64,000 nt of DNA. Source: Tetrapyrgos nigripes (taxonomy: Eukaryota; Basidiomycota; Agaricomycetes; Agaricales; Campanellaceae). The notes beneath the pieces were generated by a model. The model ran no database searches and had not been told where the DNA came from. It saw nothing but the letters and a program-made list of their open reading frames with translations. The position numbers and the translations under genes were made by a program. The DNA is taken from assembly GCA_013368315.1 (NCBI GenBank), contig JAACJM010000007.1, positions 1 to 64,000 of the forward strand, written 5' to 3'. Positions within the stretch are counted from its first letter, which is position 1. Each line of letters begins with the position of its first letter. Shown here piece by piece: positions 1 to 10,587 of this stretch.

Positions 1-1178
1 TAATCTGACGCGTCAACTTCTACTCGGTATGGCTTAGAATGATCAGGCATGAGCAGGACTGGTGAAGTCATAAACGTATCTTTGAGTGCTTGGAAGGCCG
101 TTTGAGCCTCCTCGGACCATTTCCATGGGTGTTCCTTTTTCGTGAGATCGAACAGTGGTCGTGCAATTTTTGAGAAGTCACGTATGAAGCGACGGTAAAA
201 GTTTCCGAAGCTGAGGAACGATTGTACGTCTTTGACATTTCATGGGACTGGCCATTTAGTTACGCCCTCGACTTTGACTGGGTCCATCGCCAATGTGTTA
301 TGTGACACAATGAGGCCGAGGAATTCCACTGAATCAGTTTCGAAAGTACATTTTTCCGGTTTAGCGTATAAGTCGTTATCATGGAGTCGTGCCAATACTT
401 GTTTCACCATGTATCGATGTTCTTCTAGTGATTCCGTGAATATGAGAATATCGTCCATATAGATTATGACTTTTCCAGAGTCGATCAGGTCCTTGAATAG
501 AGTGTTCATCATTGCTTGGAATGTAGCTGGAGAGTTCATAAGACTGAAAAACATCACCGTTGGTTCGAAGAGGCCGCGGTTGGTTTTAAACGCCGCTTTC
601 CATTCATCTCCCTTCTTGATGCGTACGTTGTTATATCCCCATCTAAGGTCGATTTTGGAAAATATTCGTGCCCCTTTGAGTTTGTCTACGAGTTCCGATA
701 TAAGCGGCAAGAGGTATTCGTTTTTGACGGTTCCTTTGTTTAGGGCACGATAGTCCTGTACTGGTCGTAGTTTTCTGTCTTTCTTTTTTACAAAGAAGAA
801 GGGACTTGCCATAGGAGATTTTGATGGTCTTATATATCCTTTCTCTAAATTCTCCTTGATGAATTCATCGAGCTCCTTTTGTTCATTTGGGGATAACAGG
901 TATGTTTTGCAAGGGCGCAGTTCAAAGTCCGGTTTTAACTCGATAGCGTGATCCCACTCGCCACGTTTCGGTAATCGTTCTGAGGTTTGTTTGTCAAAGA
1001 CTCGTAGGAACTGATGATATTGCGAAGGAATCTTATCTTTAAGAGGTACATCGACCTGAACATTCTGGGCTGCCTCTGCGAGTTCTTGTGCTTTTGTGAA
1101 ACCCGCGTGGATGTTCAGGTTTGGTGTCTCTGACGCCTCTTCATCCATTCCTTCCTCTTTCCCCAACAACTCTTCCAT
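1..1178 (-). pseudogene. reverse transcriptase of element A
   Basis: The Ty3/gypsy RT motifs appear in order: a WDHAIEL entry block, [37 protein letters not shown], the thumb-side PATFQAMMN, and the catalytic YMDDILIF at about 490-515. An in-frame TGA at 238-240 breaks WPVP from the following NVKDVQSFL. Translation resumes in the same frame to the window edge with FYRRFI and the RNase H entry (YRVEVDAS). The catalytic YMDD is intact, unlike in elements B and D. The stop context fits CGA to TGA. Confidence 0.9.
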
Positions 1179-1256
1179 TACGTCCTGTTCCCATTGTTCT
1201 GGGATCGTATCTCTTCCGTAGTCATCTTCAGTAAAGATTGCCGTTTCTTCTGAATT

Positions 1257-1988
1257 TCAGTAAAAGGATCGAATAGGAATTCGACGATGTCGCCCTGCGA
1301 TTTTTGGTTGGGCAATTGGTTTGAATCGTCCAGCTGGTTCTAACCATCTGACTTGGTAATCCTTGTGGTGAGTCCTTGGATCGACGACTGTGGGTTTCAA
1401 GGATTTAGTTTTCAAGTGGAGAACGGGAGGTTTTGCTGTGATGCATGTTTCTGGACATCTAGTCATGTCTACCCGTGAGTCCGACCAGTCTATATCTGGA
1501 TTATGTTCTTCCAACCAGTCGGTACCGAGGATTATATCGTGATCCCCGATGTCCGTTACATAGAATTCGGCCTGTTCTTCGTGATACGCCTCGCCGTCTC
1601 GGGAAGAGATATGAAGATTTTGGATAGTGTATTCTCATACCCATCCCATGGTGTTTTCAGAGCCGTCGACGTTTCGAACTGGGAATGGATTCTGGATAGG
1701 GAGGAGGGTAAGTTGATTTCTTTGTGCGAATTGATCATTAATGATTATGCCTTCTGCACCGCTGTCTATTAGAGCGTTTGCGTCGATTTTTCTGCCAGTA
1801 ATTTTGCCGATTAGTTCAGTTTTGAGTGTGATTGATGGTATCTGTCTGTTATGAGTGATTGCTGACATTCTTATTTCTGAAGGAAAGACTCGCTCACTAG
1901 AGGGGTATAACACACTATATCGATTGTTCTTTAACTGTCCGGTGTACTGTTCTACTCCTACTGACGACGTAGCAGAGGAGTGACTTAA
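1257..1988 (-). pseudogene. aspartic protease region of element A pol
   Basis: This frame lies in -1 relative to the gag end, overlapping it at a T5 run just before the gag TAA. The retropepsin motif is ALIDSGAEGIIIND, and a downstream ILGTDWL block is typical of Ty3/gypsy proteases. A TGA at about 1635 and another at about 1257 interrupt the frame where CGA (Arg) is expected. The polyprotein would otherwise continue into the RT at 1178. The protease would mature the Gag-Pol particle proteins. Confidence 0.8.
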
Positions 1989-2389
1989 AAATCCAATTTA
2001 GACATGACGTCTTTTAAATAAACGGTTGCTTGTTCCTTTTCTTCTCCTTCCAATCCTTTAACCCTATTAACCATGTCGGAAATATCCTTGATCGTGTTTC
2101 TGGATGAAGATGCCTGAGCTACTGTTATCGGTGGTGGAGATGCGGTTTCGGCTGTTCAAATAGTACGAGAGGGGAAGGTTCGGGAAGTGTTCTGAGATAA
2201 CGTCCTCGGAAATGTTGGACATTCGTTGCTCATGTGTCCAGTTTGTCTACATGCGAAGCATGCTCCTGCTTTTCGAAGTCGGTCCCTTTCATCAGGTGTC
2301 AGTTTAGGTGGTAAATTGAAAGACGAATTAGCACCTGGTCCCATAAGTGCATTGTCGCTTGCTACCGTTCTTCCTTGAGATGGACCTGG

Positions 2390-2806
2390 CACTGGAGGCA
2401 AATCCCTGTAAATCATCTACCATAGAGAGGTATTACAGTGACCATACAACAAGTCATTCAATAAGTAATCCACCTTGTATTACAGAGGTATTACAGAGAG
2501 AAGAATTTTCCAGAGCAATGCTGTAAGACTGCTGTAAGACAAGTTGTATTACAGGGACATTTCAGAGGCCAAATCCCTGTATATCCAGTGCCCTACATAG
2601 GGATTACAGCAAACTTACACCAAGCCATTCAACAAGTATTCTGCCTTGGATTACAGAAGTATTACAGAGAGAAGAAATTTTGGGAACAATGCTGTAAGAC
2701 TGCTGTAAGACAAGTTGAATTACAGGAACATTTCAGAGTGACATGGTGTCACAGTAATACGTTAGGTAATACAGCCAAGAAATACAGAAGTATTTCAGTG
2801 TGACAA
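2390..2806 (+). repeat. left subterminal inverted repeat of the CACTA-like element
   Basis: This arm pairs with 4159-4584 with only scattered mismatches. Inside the arm two similar units of about 190 bp follow each other, each with TTACAGAGAGAAGAA and GCTGTAAGACTGCTGTAAGAC. The arm is itself a tandem dimer of a transposase-binding-like block. Confidence 0.8.
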
Positions 2807-2810
2807 AAGT

Positions 2811-4145
2811 GTGCAGGTAGCATCCAGAGTGCGTGCAGGTTGCATCCAGAGTGCGCACAGGTTGCATCCAGAGTATGCGCAGGTTGCGTCCAGGGTGCAC
2901 GCAGGTTGCGTCCAGGGTGTGCGCAGGTTGCGTCCAGGGTGCGCGCAGGTTGTGTCCAGAGTGCGCGCAGGTTGCGTCCAGGGTGCGTGCAGGTTGCGTC
3001 CAGGGTGCACGCGCAGGTTGCATCCAGGGTGCGCGCAGGTTGCGCCCAGAGTGCGCGCAGGTTGCGTCCAGAGTGTGCGCAGGTTGCGTCCAGGGTGTGC
3101 GCAGGTTGCGTCCAGAGTGCACGCAGGTTGCGTCCAGAGTGCACGCAGGTTGCGCCCAGAGTGCACGCAGGTTGCGTCCAGAGTGCGCGCAGGTTGCGTC
3201 TGCAGGTTGCGCCCAGGGTGCGCGCATGTTGCGTCCAAGGTGCGCGCAGGTTGCGTCCAGAGTGCATGCAGGTTGCGCCGAGAGTGTGCGCAGGTTGCGC
3301 CCAGGGTGCGCGCAGGTTGCGCCCAGGGTGCGCGCAGGTTGCGTCCAGGGTGCGCGCAGGTTGCGTCCAGAGTGCGCCCAGGTTGCGTCCAGGGTGCGCC
3401 CAGGTTGTGTCCAGGGTGCGCCCAGGTTGCGTCCAGAGTGCGCGCAGGTACAGGTTGCGTCCAGGGTGCGCGCAGGTTGCGTCCAGGGTGCGTGCAGGTT
3501 GCGTCCAGGGTGCGTGCAGGTTGCGTCCAGAGTGCGCGCATGTTGCGTCCAAGGTCCGCGCAGGTTGCATCCAGGGTGCGTGCAGGTTGCACCCAGAGTG
3601 CGCGCAGGTTGCGTCCAGGGTGCACGCAGGTTGCGTCCAGAGTGCGTGCAGGTTGTGTCCAGAGTGCGCGCAGGTTGCGTCCAGGGTGCGCGCAGGTTGT
3701 GGCCAGTGTGCGCGCAGGTTGCATCCAGAGTGCGCGCAGGTTGCGCCCAGAGTGCGCGCAGGTTGCGTCCAGAGTGCGCGCAGGTTGCGCCCAGAGTGCG
3801 TGCAGGTTGCGTCCAGAGTGCGCGCAGGTTGCGTCCAGGGTGCGCGCAGGTTGCATCCAGAGTGCGCGCAGGTTGCGTCCAGAGTGCGCGCAGGTTGCGC
3901 CCAGAGTGCGCGCAGGTTGCGTCCAGAGTGTGCACAGGTTGCGTCCAGAGTGCGCGCAGGTTGCGTCCAGAGTGCGCGCAGGTTGTGTCCAGAGTGCGCA
4001 CAGGTTGCGTCCAGGGTGCGCGCAGGTTACGTCCAGGGTGCGCACAGGTTGCGTCCAGGGTGCGCGCAGGTTGCGTCCAGAGTGCGTGCAGGTTGCGTCC
4101 AGAGTGCCCGCAGGTTGCGTCCAGACTGCCGCAGAGTGCCCGCAC
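2811..4145. repeat. 22-bp minisatellite, about 60 copies
   Basis: The unit is GCGCGCAGGTTGCGTCCAGA plus GT, 22 bp, with mostly C/T and G/A variants (GCGC, GTGC, GCAC; TCCAGAGT, TCCAGGGT). Occasional partial units and indels occur, near 3010, 3197 and 3450. The last unit at about 4128-4155 is inverted (CAGAGTGCCCGCACTCTGG). Because 22 is 1 mod 3 and the unit lacks stops, all six reading frames are open for 270-476 codons. This is a property of the repeat and not evidence for a protein. The array is CpG-rich in an otherwise CpG-depleted setting. Confidence 0.95.
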
Positions 4146-4158
4146 TCTGGACGCCACC

Positions 4159-4584
4159 TGCGCACTTTTGTCACACTGAAATACTTCTGTATTTCTTGGC
4201 TGTATTACCTAATGTATTACTGTGACACCATGTCACTCTGAAATTTTCCTGTAATCCAACTTGTCTTACAGCAGTCTTACAGCATTGCTCCCAAAATTTC
4301 TTCTCTCTGTAATACTTCTGTAATCCAAGGCAGAATACTTGTTGAATGGCTTGGTGTAAGTTTGCTGTAATTCCTATGTAGGGCACCGGATATACAGGGA
4401 TTTGGCCTCTGAAATCTCCCTGTAATACAACTTGTCTTACAGCAGTCTTACAGCATTGATCTGGAAAATTCTTCTCTCTGTAATACCTCTGTAATACAAG
4501 GTGGATTACTTCTTGAATGACTTGTTGTAAGGTCACTGTAATACCTCTGTATGGCAGATGATTTACAGGGATTTGCCTCCAGTG
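4159..4584 (-). repeat. right subterminal inverted repeat of the CACTA-like element
   Basis: This is the mirror of 2390-2806, with the same dimeric structure. It begins just outside the array at TTTTGTCACACTGAAATAC and ends GATTTGCCTCCAGTG. Confidence 0.8.
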
Positions 4585-5713
4585 TGGACTACTCTTCAAT
4601 GTTGAAGTAGTTTTCCAGTGTCCTTGTCTTTCTCGTTCCTTCAGCCACTCTAAATGAAGTTCCACAGCTCTTTCCTTATACTCCTCGAAGTCATCCCATT
4701 TTGGATACGTTCTTCCAACGGCTTCTCGAAGTTTGGGTGGCAACCCGTCCTGATAGAATTCCAACAACGCCGCGTCTCCGAACTCGGATTCTTCTCCGTA
4801 TGTATCGAAGATGCTGTTGTAGCTGCTGATATCCGTCCCCTTCATTCTAGCAAACTTGATCTTCGTTCTCGCCACGTCTTCCGAGGCAAGAGCTTTGAAG
4901 TCCTTTTTGAATCTGTCTCGTATCTGCTTCAAGGTTATCCACCTCCATTCACCTGGTGTATTCGCCAAGTTCTCATTCTCCTCATCCGCGTCTCGTTCTA
5001 TCAATCTTTGTGTTGCCCAGTCTCCTCCCTTTTCTCCCGTGAAGAATGATAGGAATAGTGAAACCTGACTTTCCTCGGTTGGGTACTTTCCTTTATTCAT
5101 GCGTAGGTAGTTATTGAACAGGGCCAACCATCGTTTCGCCTCACTACGTTCTCCGTTGAAGGGGTCTGGTTTCCTTCCTCGCTCGGAGGTTCCGTTCGAC
5201 CCGATAGGAGGTGTATCAGCCATAACTGAGTCGTTCGGGTCCGATGGATCTGGAGAAGGAGGTGTAGGAGGACGACGTGGGGCTACGGATGGTCCTTCGG
5301 TGGATGGAATGGTGGGTGAAGAAGGTGGGGAGGTGGGATTGTCTGGTTCTGGTGGGTTATTGGGAGGGGTTTCTGGTACTGGGTTAGATCCGGAGGGCTG
5401 GATAGAAGGTGTAGAGGTTCCTTGTTCCGATTCTGTTGCAGGTTTAGGTTTTGGGTGTGCCTTTTGAATTGCAAGTTCTTGGAGTTGGGTTATAACGTGT
5501 AGTCCGTTCGGGATTTTTTCGGCAGGAAGTTTTTGAGTGTTATATCTGTTTAGGCACGGTTGTACGGTGCATGGAGTCCAAGGGTCGTCGACGTCTTCGA
5601 CGAAGTAAGCAGCGTCTCGAATTGATGGAGGATGGAATACGTGTGGTCGATTGGCACACTGGAGATTTGGGTCTGCAGATGCAGCTCGTCGATCGGTCAT
5701 ACACAAATGCCTT

Positions 5714-6007
5714 TTAAGAAAGGTAGTTGGGTCCTAAAATAAAGGAAGATGCTAGACCGTATTCTGGGGGGGTTGCTAATGGAGAGTAGTCGACGTGTTC
5801 TTTAAGGAATAGAGGTCCTGTAATCTGAACCACAGTTTCTCCTGTATCGAAGTCCTCTTTTACTGTTATGTAAGAGAACGTTGAGAGGACTACGTCACCT
5901 GAGATAAGTTTCCACACCCAACGTCTTGTGCAAACAAAGTGTCGGTCGAGGCTCCAAGGGTCCGTTCGTAGTTTTCTTCCGTGGGAGACCGCGTATTCGG
6001 AGTACAA
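5714..6007 (-). CDS. leader ORF between LTR and gag of element A
   Basis: This 97-codon ORF ends 8 bp upstream of the gag start. The same frame stays open upstream to about 6130 without an ATG, so the true start is uncertain. I do not recognise a domain. A tryptophan-rich core followed by alternating hydrophobic residues (WVW..GDVVLSTFSYITV) resembles the core of the leader ORF of the other A-family element near 63000 (MWVKGEVTIYEYLRIKV). The shared position and similar core suggest a conserved extra ORF ahead of gag rather than random open frame. It could also be the N-terminal part of a larger gag polyprotein split by mutation. Confidence 0.45.
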   Translation of the reverse strand: MYSEYAVSHGRKLRTDPWSLDRHFVCTRRWVWKLISGDVVLSTFSYITVKEDFDTGETVVQITGPLFLKEHVDYSPLATPPEYGLASSFILGPNYLS

Positions 6008-6363
6008 GAGGTAGCGAGGGAGGGGAAATGGGATCCGTTCGTAGTCACAAGAGGTTTCAGGAGGTTCGATACGAATTCGGGGGCGTGGGGTAGACAGAGT
6101 GAAAAGGATTTTTTGGATTTCAATTACAGAACCGGTCGACCACCTTACTCAGGTTTAGCGAGTCTGGTATTACGTCTCGAGACTGTATAGATGGGGGATG
6201 ACCTCGTGTAACTGCTCCTTGAGTAGTTCACGCCTGCCAACCTGTGAGGCTCCTCACACAGGGTAGAGTTGCTGGGCTTCTGCAGCACCGTAGGGGAAGG
6301 GTAATAGGAAGGTTCAATATGACAGAAGGGTTTGTGAGGTGGGTGTATGGGAGTTCGTTCAAG

Positions 6364-6879
6364 TGTCAAGGTTGTCGTTACACTCGATAACCACCCAAGT
6401 CACACAATACGAGAAAGCCGGTTACAAGAGAATAGATTGATCAAGAGAAATAGAGAGATAAAGAGATAGAGAGAAAGTAAGCTGACTAGGCTCTACACTG
6501 CGTAGTAAAAGTACGGAGCGGAGACGAAGTGAACGAACTAAGGAATAAGTTACAAGGATTGCAGGTATATAAGTAGAATATGAACAGATGGGAAAGAGTA
6601 AGTAATAATAGACAGTATCATGTGGGAACGTCAAGGGTGAGAGAATAGTGAATCAAATATGGATAGATGAAGGTATTGGATCATATGGAGTGATTGACAG
6701 TGAGAATGTCCATGGAGATAGGAATCGGAGGAGATAAGAGTGTGAGTCATAGATCTAAAGAGATGGTAACTATAGACGATGATGAGAAATGGTTGATGTT
6801 TATGGGGTTAGAGCGAGAAGTAAATAGTAAAGGAAAAGAATTGAAAGGAAATGAATAGGCGGGGAAGCGATTCGTGACA
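6364..6879 (-). repeat. 5' LTR of element A (516 bp)
   Basis: Read on the minus strand it starts TGTCACGAATCG and ends CCTTGACA, matching the other A-family LTRs, which share the block around TTCACTTCGTCTCCGCTCCG. A TATA-like stretch and this conserved block lie in the second half, consistent with U3-R promoter organisation. The internal region begins just left of 6364. Confidence 0.9.
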
Positions 6880-8290
6880 CCTAAGGGTGAAGTCTTGATT
6901 GATATAGCATCCCATGGCCCCACAATCAAGAAGAGCATCGGTAACTTGGCCTTTATGTGAATCCAAAGCCTTGATTGTGACTGGGAGCAAGATAGATTCC
7001 CCATTACTCTTCCAAATCCATTTTGCTGGAGTCTGGAGATCCCTGAGTACAGTGTGAGCCACATCAGGTTGCATTGAAGCTAGATCGAACCTTAGTTCAT
7101 CATCTACTTCATGCTCCCTCAATATGTGGACCCATCATCGTAACAAACAAGGTGCTCTAGGTGTTTGAGCAACCAAGTTCCAGTACACCCAATAGGGCCC
7201 TACTTTCTTTTTGGGTTTCAGTGGAGTACAAGAGGGGAGACATGGAAGAATTCGAGTATGGCACTTGCGTTGGAAAGGGTTAGGAGTTTGTTGAGAATCT
7301 TTACAAGAATCCTCCAGGGGATTTTCTGATACGTCTTCAGTTTCAGTCAAGTTGCTTTCATTTGTGAGGACACTAAATTGATTATATGAAGCAAACTTGT
7401 TATAAAACACTGATTGTTCCATAGGCAGCATATCATTCTGCCTATGGGTCCTTAAAAACCCACATCCTCACTAAGCTTCCAGAACTCCTCCTTTGCTTCA
7501 TCTGTCTTCAAGACTTCCTGCATGCTTCATAATATGAGGCTCGAGACTTAGTTCAGGCAATTCCTAGAGATATGTCCTTCTTCTCCACACCCATAACACT
7601 TGTGAACCCCATCCCATGTTCCTTTGTTTGCTTTAGTATGATCAATCTCCATGGGTTTCCCCTGTTCACCAAAGGTAACTCCCATTCCAGTATGAGTTGT
7701 TGGTGCTTCCGATGGAGCCCCAACACTTGTAGTGGCATTTTGGGTAGTGGTTGTTGGGGTTTGGGTAGTGGTAAACTGTGTTTCCACAGAGGTATTTCCA
7801 CTAGCAGGAATCCCTCTGGAATTGTTTTGAAGAGTTTGAACACTCTGATCGCTGTGGCCTTCCAGGCTGCATAGGTAATAGGAACAGGATCCATTTGATA
7901 GATCCTTTGAACAATTCCAAACTGGAGGTTCTGCTTCAATAGCATGATGAGTCCCTCCTCGTTCAGCTTTGCATCTTCCTTCTATTCTTTGAAAGAGAGG
8001 AAAAACTGTGTAGCCAAGGTGGTGCCTTGCTTGATACTTTGTAGCTTTTGCTGTGCGATGTCTGTCTGATCTCCCCCTGCGAATTCACTTCAAATCGCAC
8101 TATGGAGATCTGTATAACTTTCGTCATTTCCTTCTGTCTGAATTTTTCGAATTCAGTTGCTCACCCATTGGGCAGCAGTGCCTTCTGTCATGAAAGCAAG
8201 TGTCTCCAGGACTCAAGAAGCACCATCAGCAAACTTGTGAGGGTTTCTGAGAAACCAGAGATACATTTGCAAAAGAAAAGGGTCAACCGC
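6880..8290 (-). pseudogene. element E gag 3' half, zinc knuckle and protease start
   Basis: From right to left this holds a gag core (AAQWVSN, YTDLHSAI, QSIKQGTTLATQFFLSFKE), a knuckle CYGCGEEGHISRNC at about 7560-7600, a proline/lysine-rich linker, and a protease with LLDCGAMGCYINQDF at about 6910-6950. There the expected serine of DSGA is replaced by cysteine. Several stops and at least two frameshifts (near 7790 and 7440) break it. The protease is cut by the element A LTR at 6879. This is an old gypsy copy, with no CGA preference obvious in all of its stops. Confidence 0.8.
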
Positions 8291-10013
8291 TAATAGGTGT
8301 CCTTTGTGTAAGTGTAGAAGAAACACAAACTTAAAGACTTTTATACAAATTGTAAAGTGCGAGTGTTCTGAGTAGTCAGAATACTCAACAGTTCACTTGT
8401 ACTACAAGGACTTTTGGGGTTTTTGGTAAAGTTTTGCACGAGTGCACACAAGTTAAACACACACAAAGACTATAACAAGTCCACAAAGGTATAAACCAAC
8501 AGTTTCAATTTCATAATTTGTAGGCCCAAATGCCTTATAACCAATTTCACAAGTCTGAGGACACACACAAAAGGTAACACACAAAACCAATAAATTTGAT
8601 TCAACACTATTGATTCCAACACACTATGTTTATACTCGATGTGAGTGAGGTAGATTTTGTAGAAGCATAGTCTGTGTTTCGCAGTCTCTACAGCTAGCAC
8701 TAGCAAGGTGACTGATACTCTACAGTACGTGGCTTGAGTAACTACAAGAAATACCTAGTCCTTTTATACTACTCACAGCTACTACTATACAGTTCTACAT
8801 TTCTTTTTAATGTCTGCTAAAAGGTACCTAAGAAAAACAGAAATATTAGTCTAATTGCCAGTCCATGTTTGTCTGTACTACTAGATTAAGTAGGTACTTT
8901 CTAATTAGGGTATCTATGAAATGTAGAATATTATCTAAAACTAATAGGGCTTTCTATGTTCCCTTCGCTTCATCCTCTTGACTAAGAGTACCTTCCTGAA
9001 ACTGGCGGCTGTAGTCATTCTGACTCACATAGCTCCACCATCCATGCTGGGCTCCACTTTTATGACTCACATTCCTTTACTGCCAATCAATTGTTATAGG
9101 TTTGCATAGTCCTTGCTTATTCCTCCTCTTATGTTTTTCTGGCACTACTATAGGCTTGGTGTTTATAGACCTTGTTGCTAGTATACCGCCAGTTAGTTCT
9201 TATAGATAAGTCCTGCTCTCTATAAGGTCCTACATATCTTTTGTAGTCGCGCTTGTACCAATGAGAATGCCTCAGTCATCAGGCACACATCTTGCTGATC
9301 TTACTGCTGCATTCAGAAATAGCTTTACCCTTTTGGGGGCTCTCTCATTATGACTCCTTCCTTAGTTTGCGTACTGGCGGTAATGAACTACAGGCTTTAT
9401 TCCTTCACCACTAGTTCATCCCTTTAGTGCATTGTGAAAGCTGAGCTTTCTAGGAACTCGTACATATATACTTTGTCCTACTTTTCTATCCTTACTGCCT
9501 TTAAAAAGACTATTCCTTCTATTTTGCTTACAAGCAAGGTATCGCTTGTTATACCACTAGTTCGGACATAGTCGGTTACTAGGGCTTTCCTCTGATTTCT
9601 CCAATTATGGCACCATTTCTAAACCAGTGATCATTTAGTGCTAGAGTCTGGGTCATATAGCCTATGTGTTCCTTGCCCATGAATAGGGGCTTCACTTTCC
9701 CTTGAATTGTACTGGCAGTACTAAGCGTGTTATAGTAGGAATGGTTACAAAGTCCTTATAGAACTTTGTATAGTATATGGTGGATCTGCTACTATAACTG
9801 AAGCACTGTACACATCAACCATAGTACTTAGAATAAGCATATCCTATTCATAAGTACTTAGTTTTATTGTACTGGCGCATACACTTATTCCACTAACACT
9901 TTAACTAGCAGTTCGGGACTCACTCTAGTTCTTTTATATACCAATTGAAGTGGTGAATCAGCTTTCTAACCGCCAATTAGTGTTTCTATATGTGAATTTT
10001 GTACAGCGTATCA
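8291..10013 (-). repeat. 3' LTR of element B (1723 bp)
   Basis: On the minus strand it runs from TGATACGCTG to ACACCTATTA. It aligns along its whole length with the solo LTR at 32938-34607, and its last 161 bp (+ strand order) with 30344-30504. The termini are TGATA and TATTA rather than the canonical TG..CA. The LTR is unusually long and contains many copies of the ACYRCYAGT word. Confidence 0.9.
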
Positions 10014-10051
10014 TCTCCCCCCAACTAAAGATCTTGACTGTCCTCAGTCAA
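10014..10051 (-). promoter_or_regulatory. polypurine tract next to 3' LTR, with hairpin
   Basis: On the minus strand GGGGGGAGA directly precedes the 3' LTR start, the expected site for plus-strand priming of reverse transcription. Just inside lies a perfect hairpin, TTGACTG / CAGTCAA, with a 4-nt loop (10034-10051). The same arrangement is repeated at 13860. Confidence 0.75.
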
Positions 10052-10587
10052 TAGCTTTTATTGGTAATCCTGCCAAATGTGTATGTCTTTGACACTTCTT
10101 ATTTAGGCAGGTTCCCACAGCCCGGATAACTCTGACCATTCTTATGTTGTTGTAGCTTCCAAATCTGGGAGTGCCAGAGTCTGGCATGATGTCTGATTTC
10201 CACCGACTTCTTTCATCAACCCTTTTTAAGGCATACCCATTCTTCTTCACTTGATATTCTGGAAAAGAAGTGCTCTCCAGGAGAACCTGTTTGAGTCACC
10301 GCTATTCTTGACAGGGTCTAATGTCGTAAACTGCCAAACTTGTCCATCTTCTTCCCATGTTTTCGCTTCTAGCGCCCATATAACTTTAAGTGCCAGTCGC
10401 ACGCCATCCTAATATGGTCTTCAGGGTCAGTGCCAGTTAGATCTGGGGTGAGCCACTCCGTCCTGCAAGATTTCTTGGAATGGAGAGAACGACATAAAGA
10501 TGACCACCAAAAACGTCTAAGTCCATATTTCCTGTCATTTTTCCCCCACTTTGCTCACTGTGCCTTCTACTGAGCTCACTGTCGCCA
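10052..10587. other. non-coding stretch upstream of antisense gene 1
   Basis: There is no convincing ORF. The sequence has repeated GTGCCAGT-type words and is AT-moderate. It is the 5' flank of the + strand gene beginning at 10588 and may hold its promoter, though I see no clear TATA box. Confidence 0.5.

Larger units (their letters stand above)
2390..4584. mobile_element. non-autonomous CACTA-like element with minisatellite core
   Basis: The termini are CACTGGAGGCAAATCCCTG on the left and its exact complement on the right. A 3-bp direct repeat TGG flanks it (2387-2389 and 4585-4587). CACT termini plus a 3-bp duplication are the hallmark of the CACTA/EnSpm superfamily. Each end has about 410 bp of inverted repeat packed with short words such as GTATTACAG and CTGTAAGAC, resembling CACTA subterminal repeats. 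No transposase is present. The centre is a 22-bp tandem array. Precise removal restores the host gag frame, which fixes both ends. A fold-back element is the main alternative classification. Confidence 0.82.
1985..5706 (-). pseudogene. gag: gag of element A, split by CACTA-like insertion
   Basis: The start ATG is at 5706. The N-terminal 170 residues are proline/serine-rich. A retrotransposon gag core follows (PDPFNGERSEAKRWLALF, then a helical region to about 4590). The frame then runs into the insertion at 2390-4584. Removing that insertion and one TGG copy rejoins the frame (TSTLKSS then PGPSQG) and leads to a CX2CX4HX4C zinc knuckle (CFACRQTGHMSNEC) near 2230-2270. A TGA at about 2156 stands where CGA is expected, and gag closes at TAA 1985-1987. 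As it stands the ORF reads through the CACTA terminal repeat and would give a chimeric C-terminus of about 120 residues. Confidence 0.88.
1..6879 (-). mobile_element. Ty3/gypsy element A, 5' part (3' end off window)
   Basis: The order on the minus strand is 5' LTR (6364-6879), leader ORF, gag, protease and reverse transcriptase, running off the window edge at the start of RNase H. The bases flanking the LTR (TCAAG inside, CCTAA outside) do not match, as expected for the 5' LTR of a full element whose other LTR lies outside. The element interrupts the protease region of element E at 6880. Its gag is itself split by a CACTA-like insertion (2390-4584). Several in-frame TGA codons at expected arginine positions make it non-autonomous. 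The RT active site reads YMDD and is intact. The same family gives solo LTRs at 25940, 36014 and 53523 and the element starting at 62129. Confidence 0.9.

Noticed and set aside
2811..4145. CRISPR array
   Set aside because: The 22-bp units abut each other with no unique spacers. It is a eukaryotic-style minisatellite inside a transposon.
2733..4241. Large repeat proteins on both strands
   Set aside because: All six frames are open because the unit is 22 bp and stop-free. Variants do not respect any frame.
5114..5467. Glycine/serine-rich protein on the + strand
   Set aside because: It is the shadow of the proline-rich gag N-terminus on the opposite strand.
6359..6884. Solo LTR at 6364-6879
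   Set aside because: The flanking pentamers differ, and the leader and gag of element A follow directly, so it is the 5' LTR of a full element.
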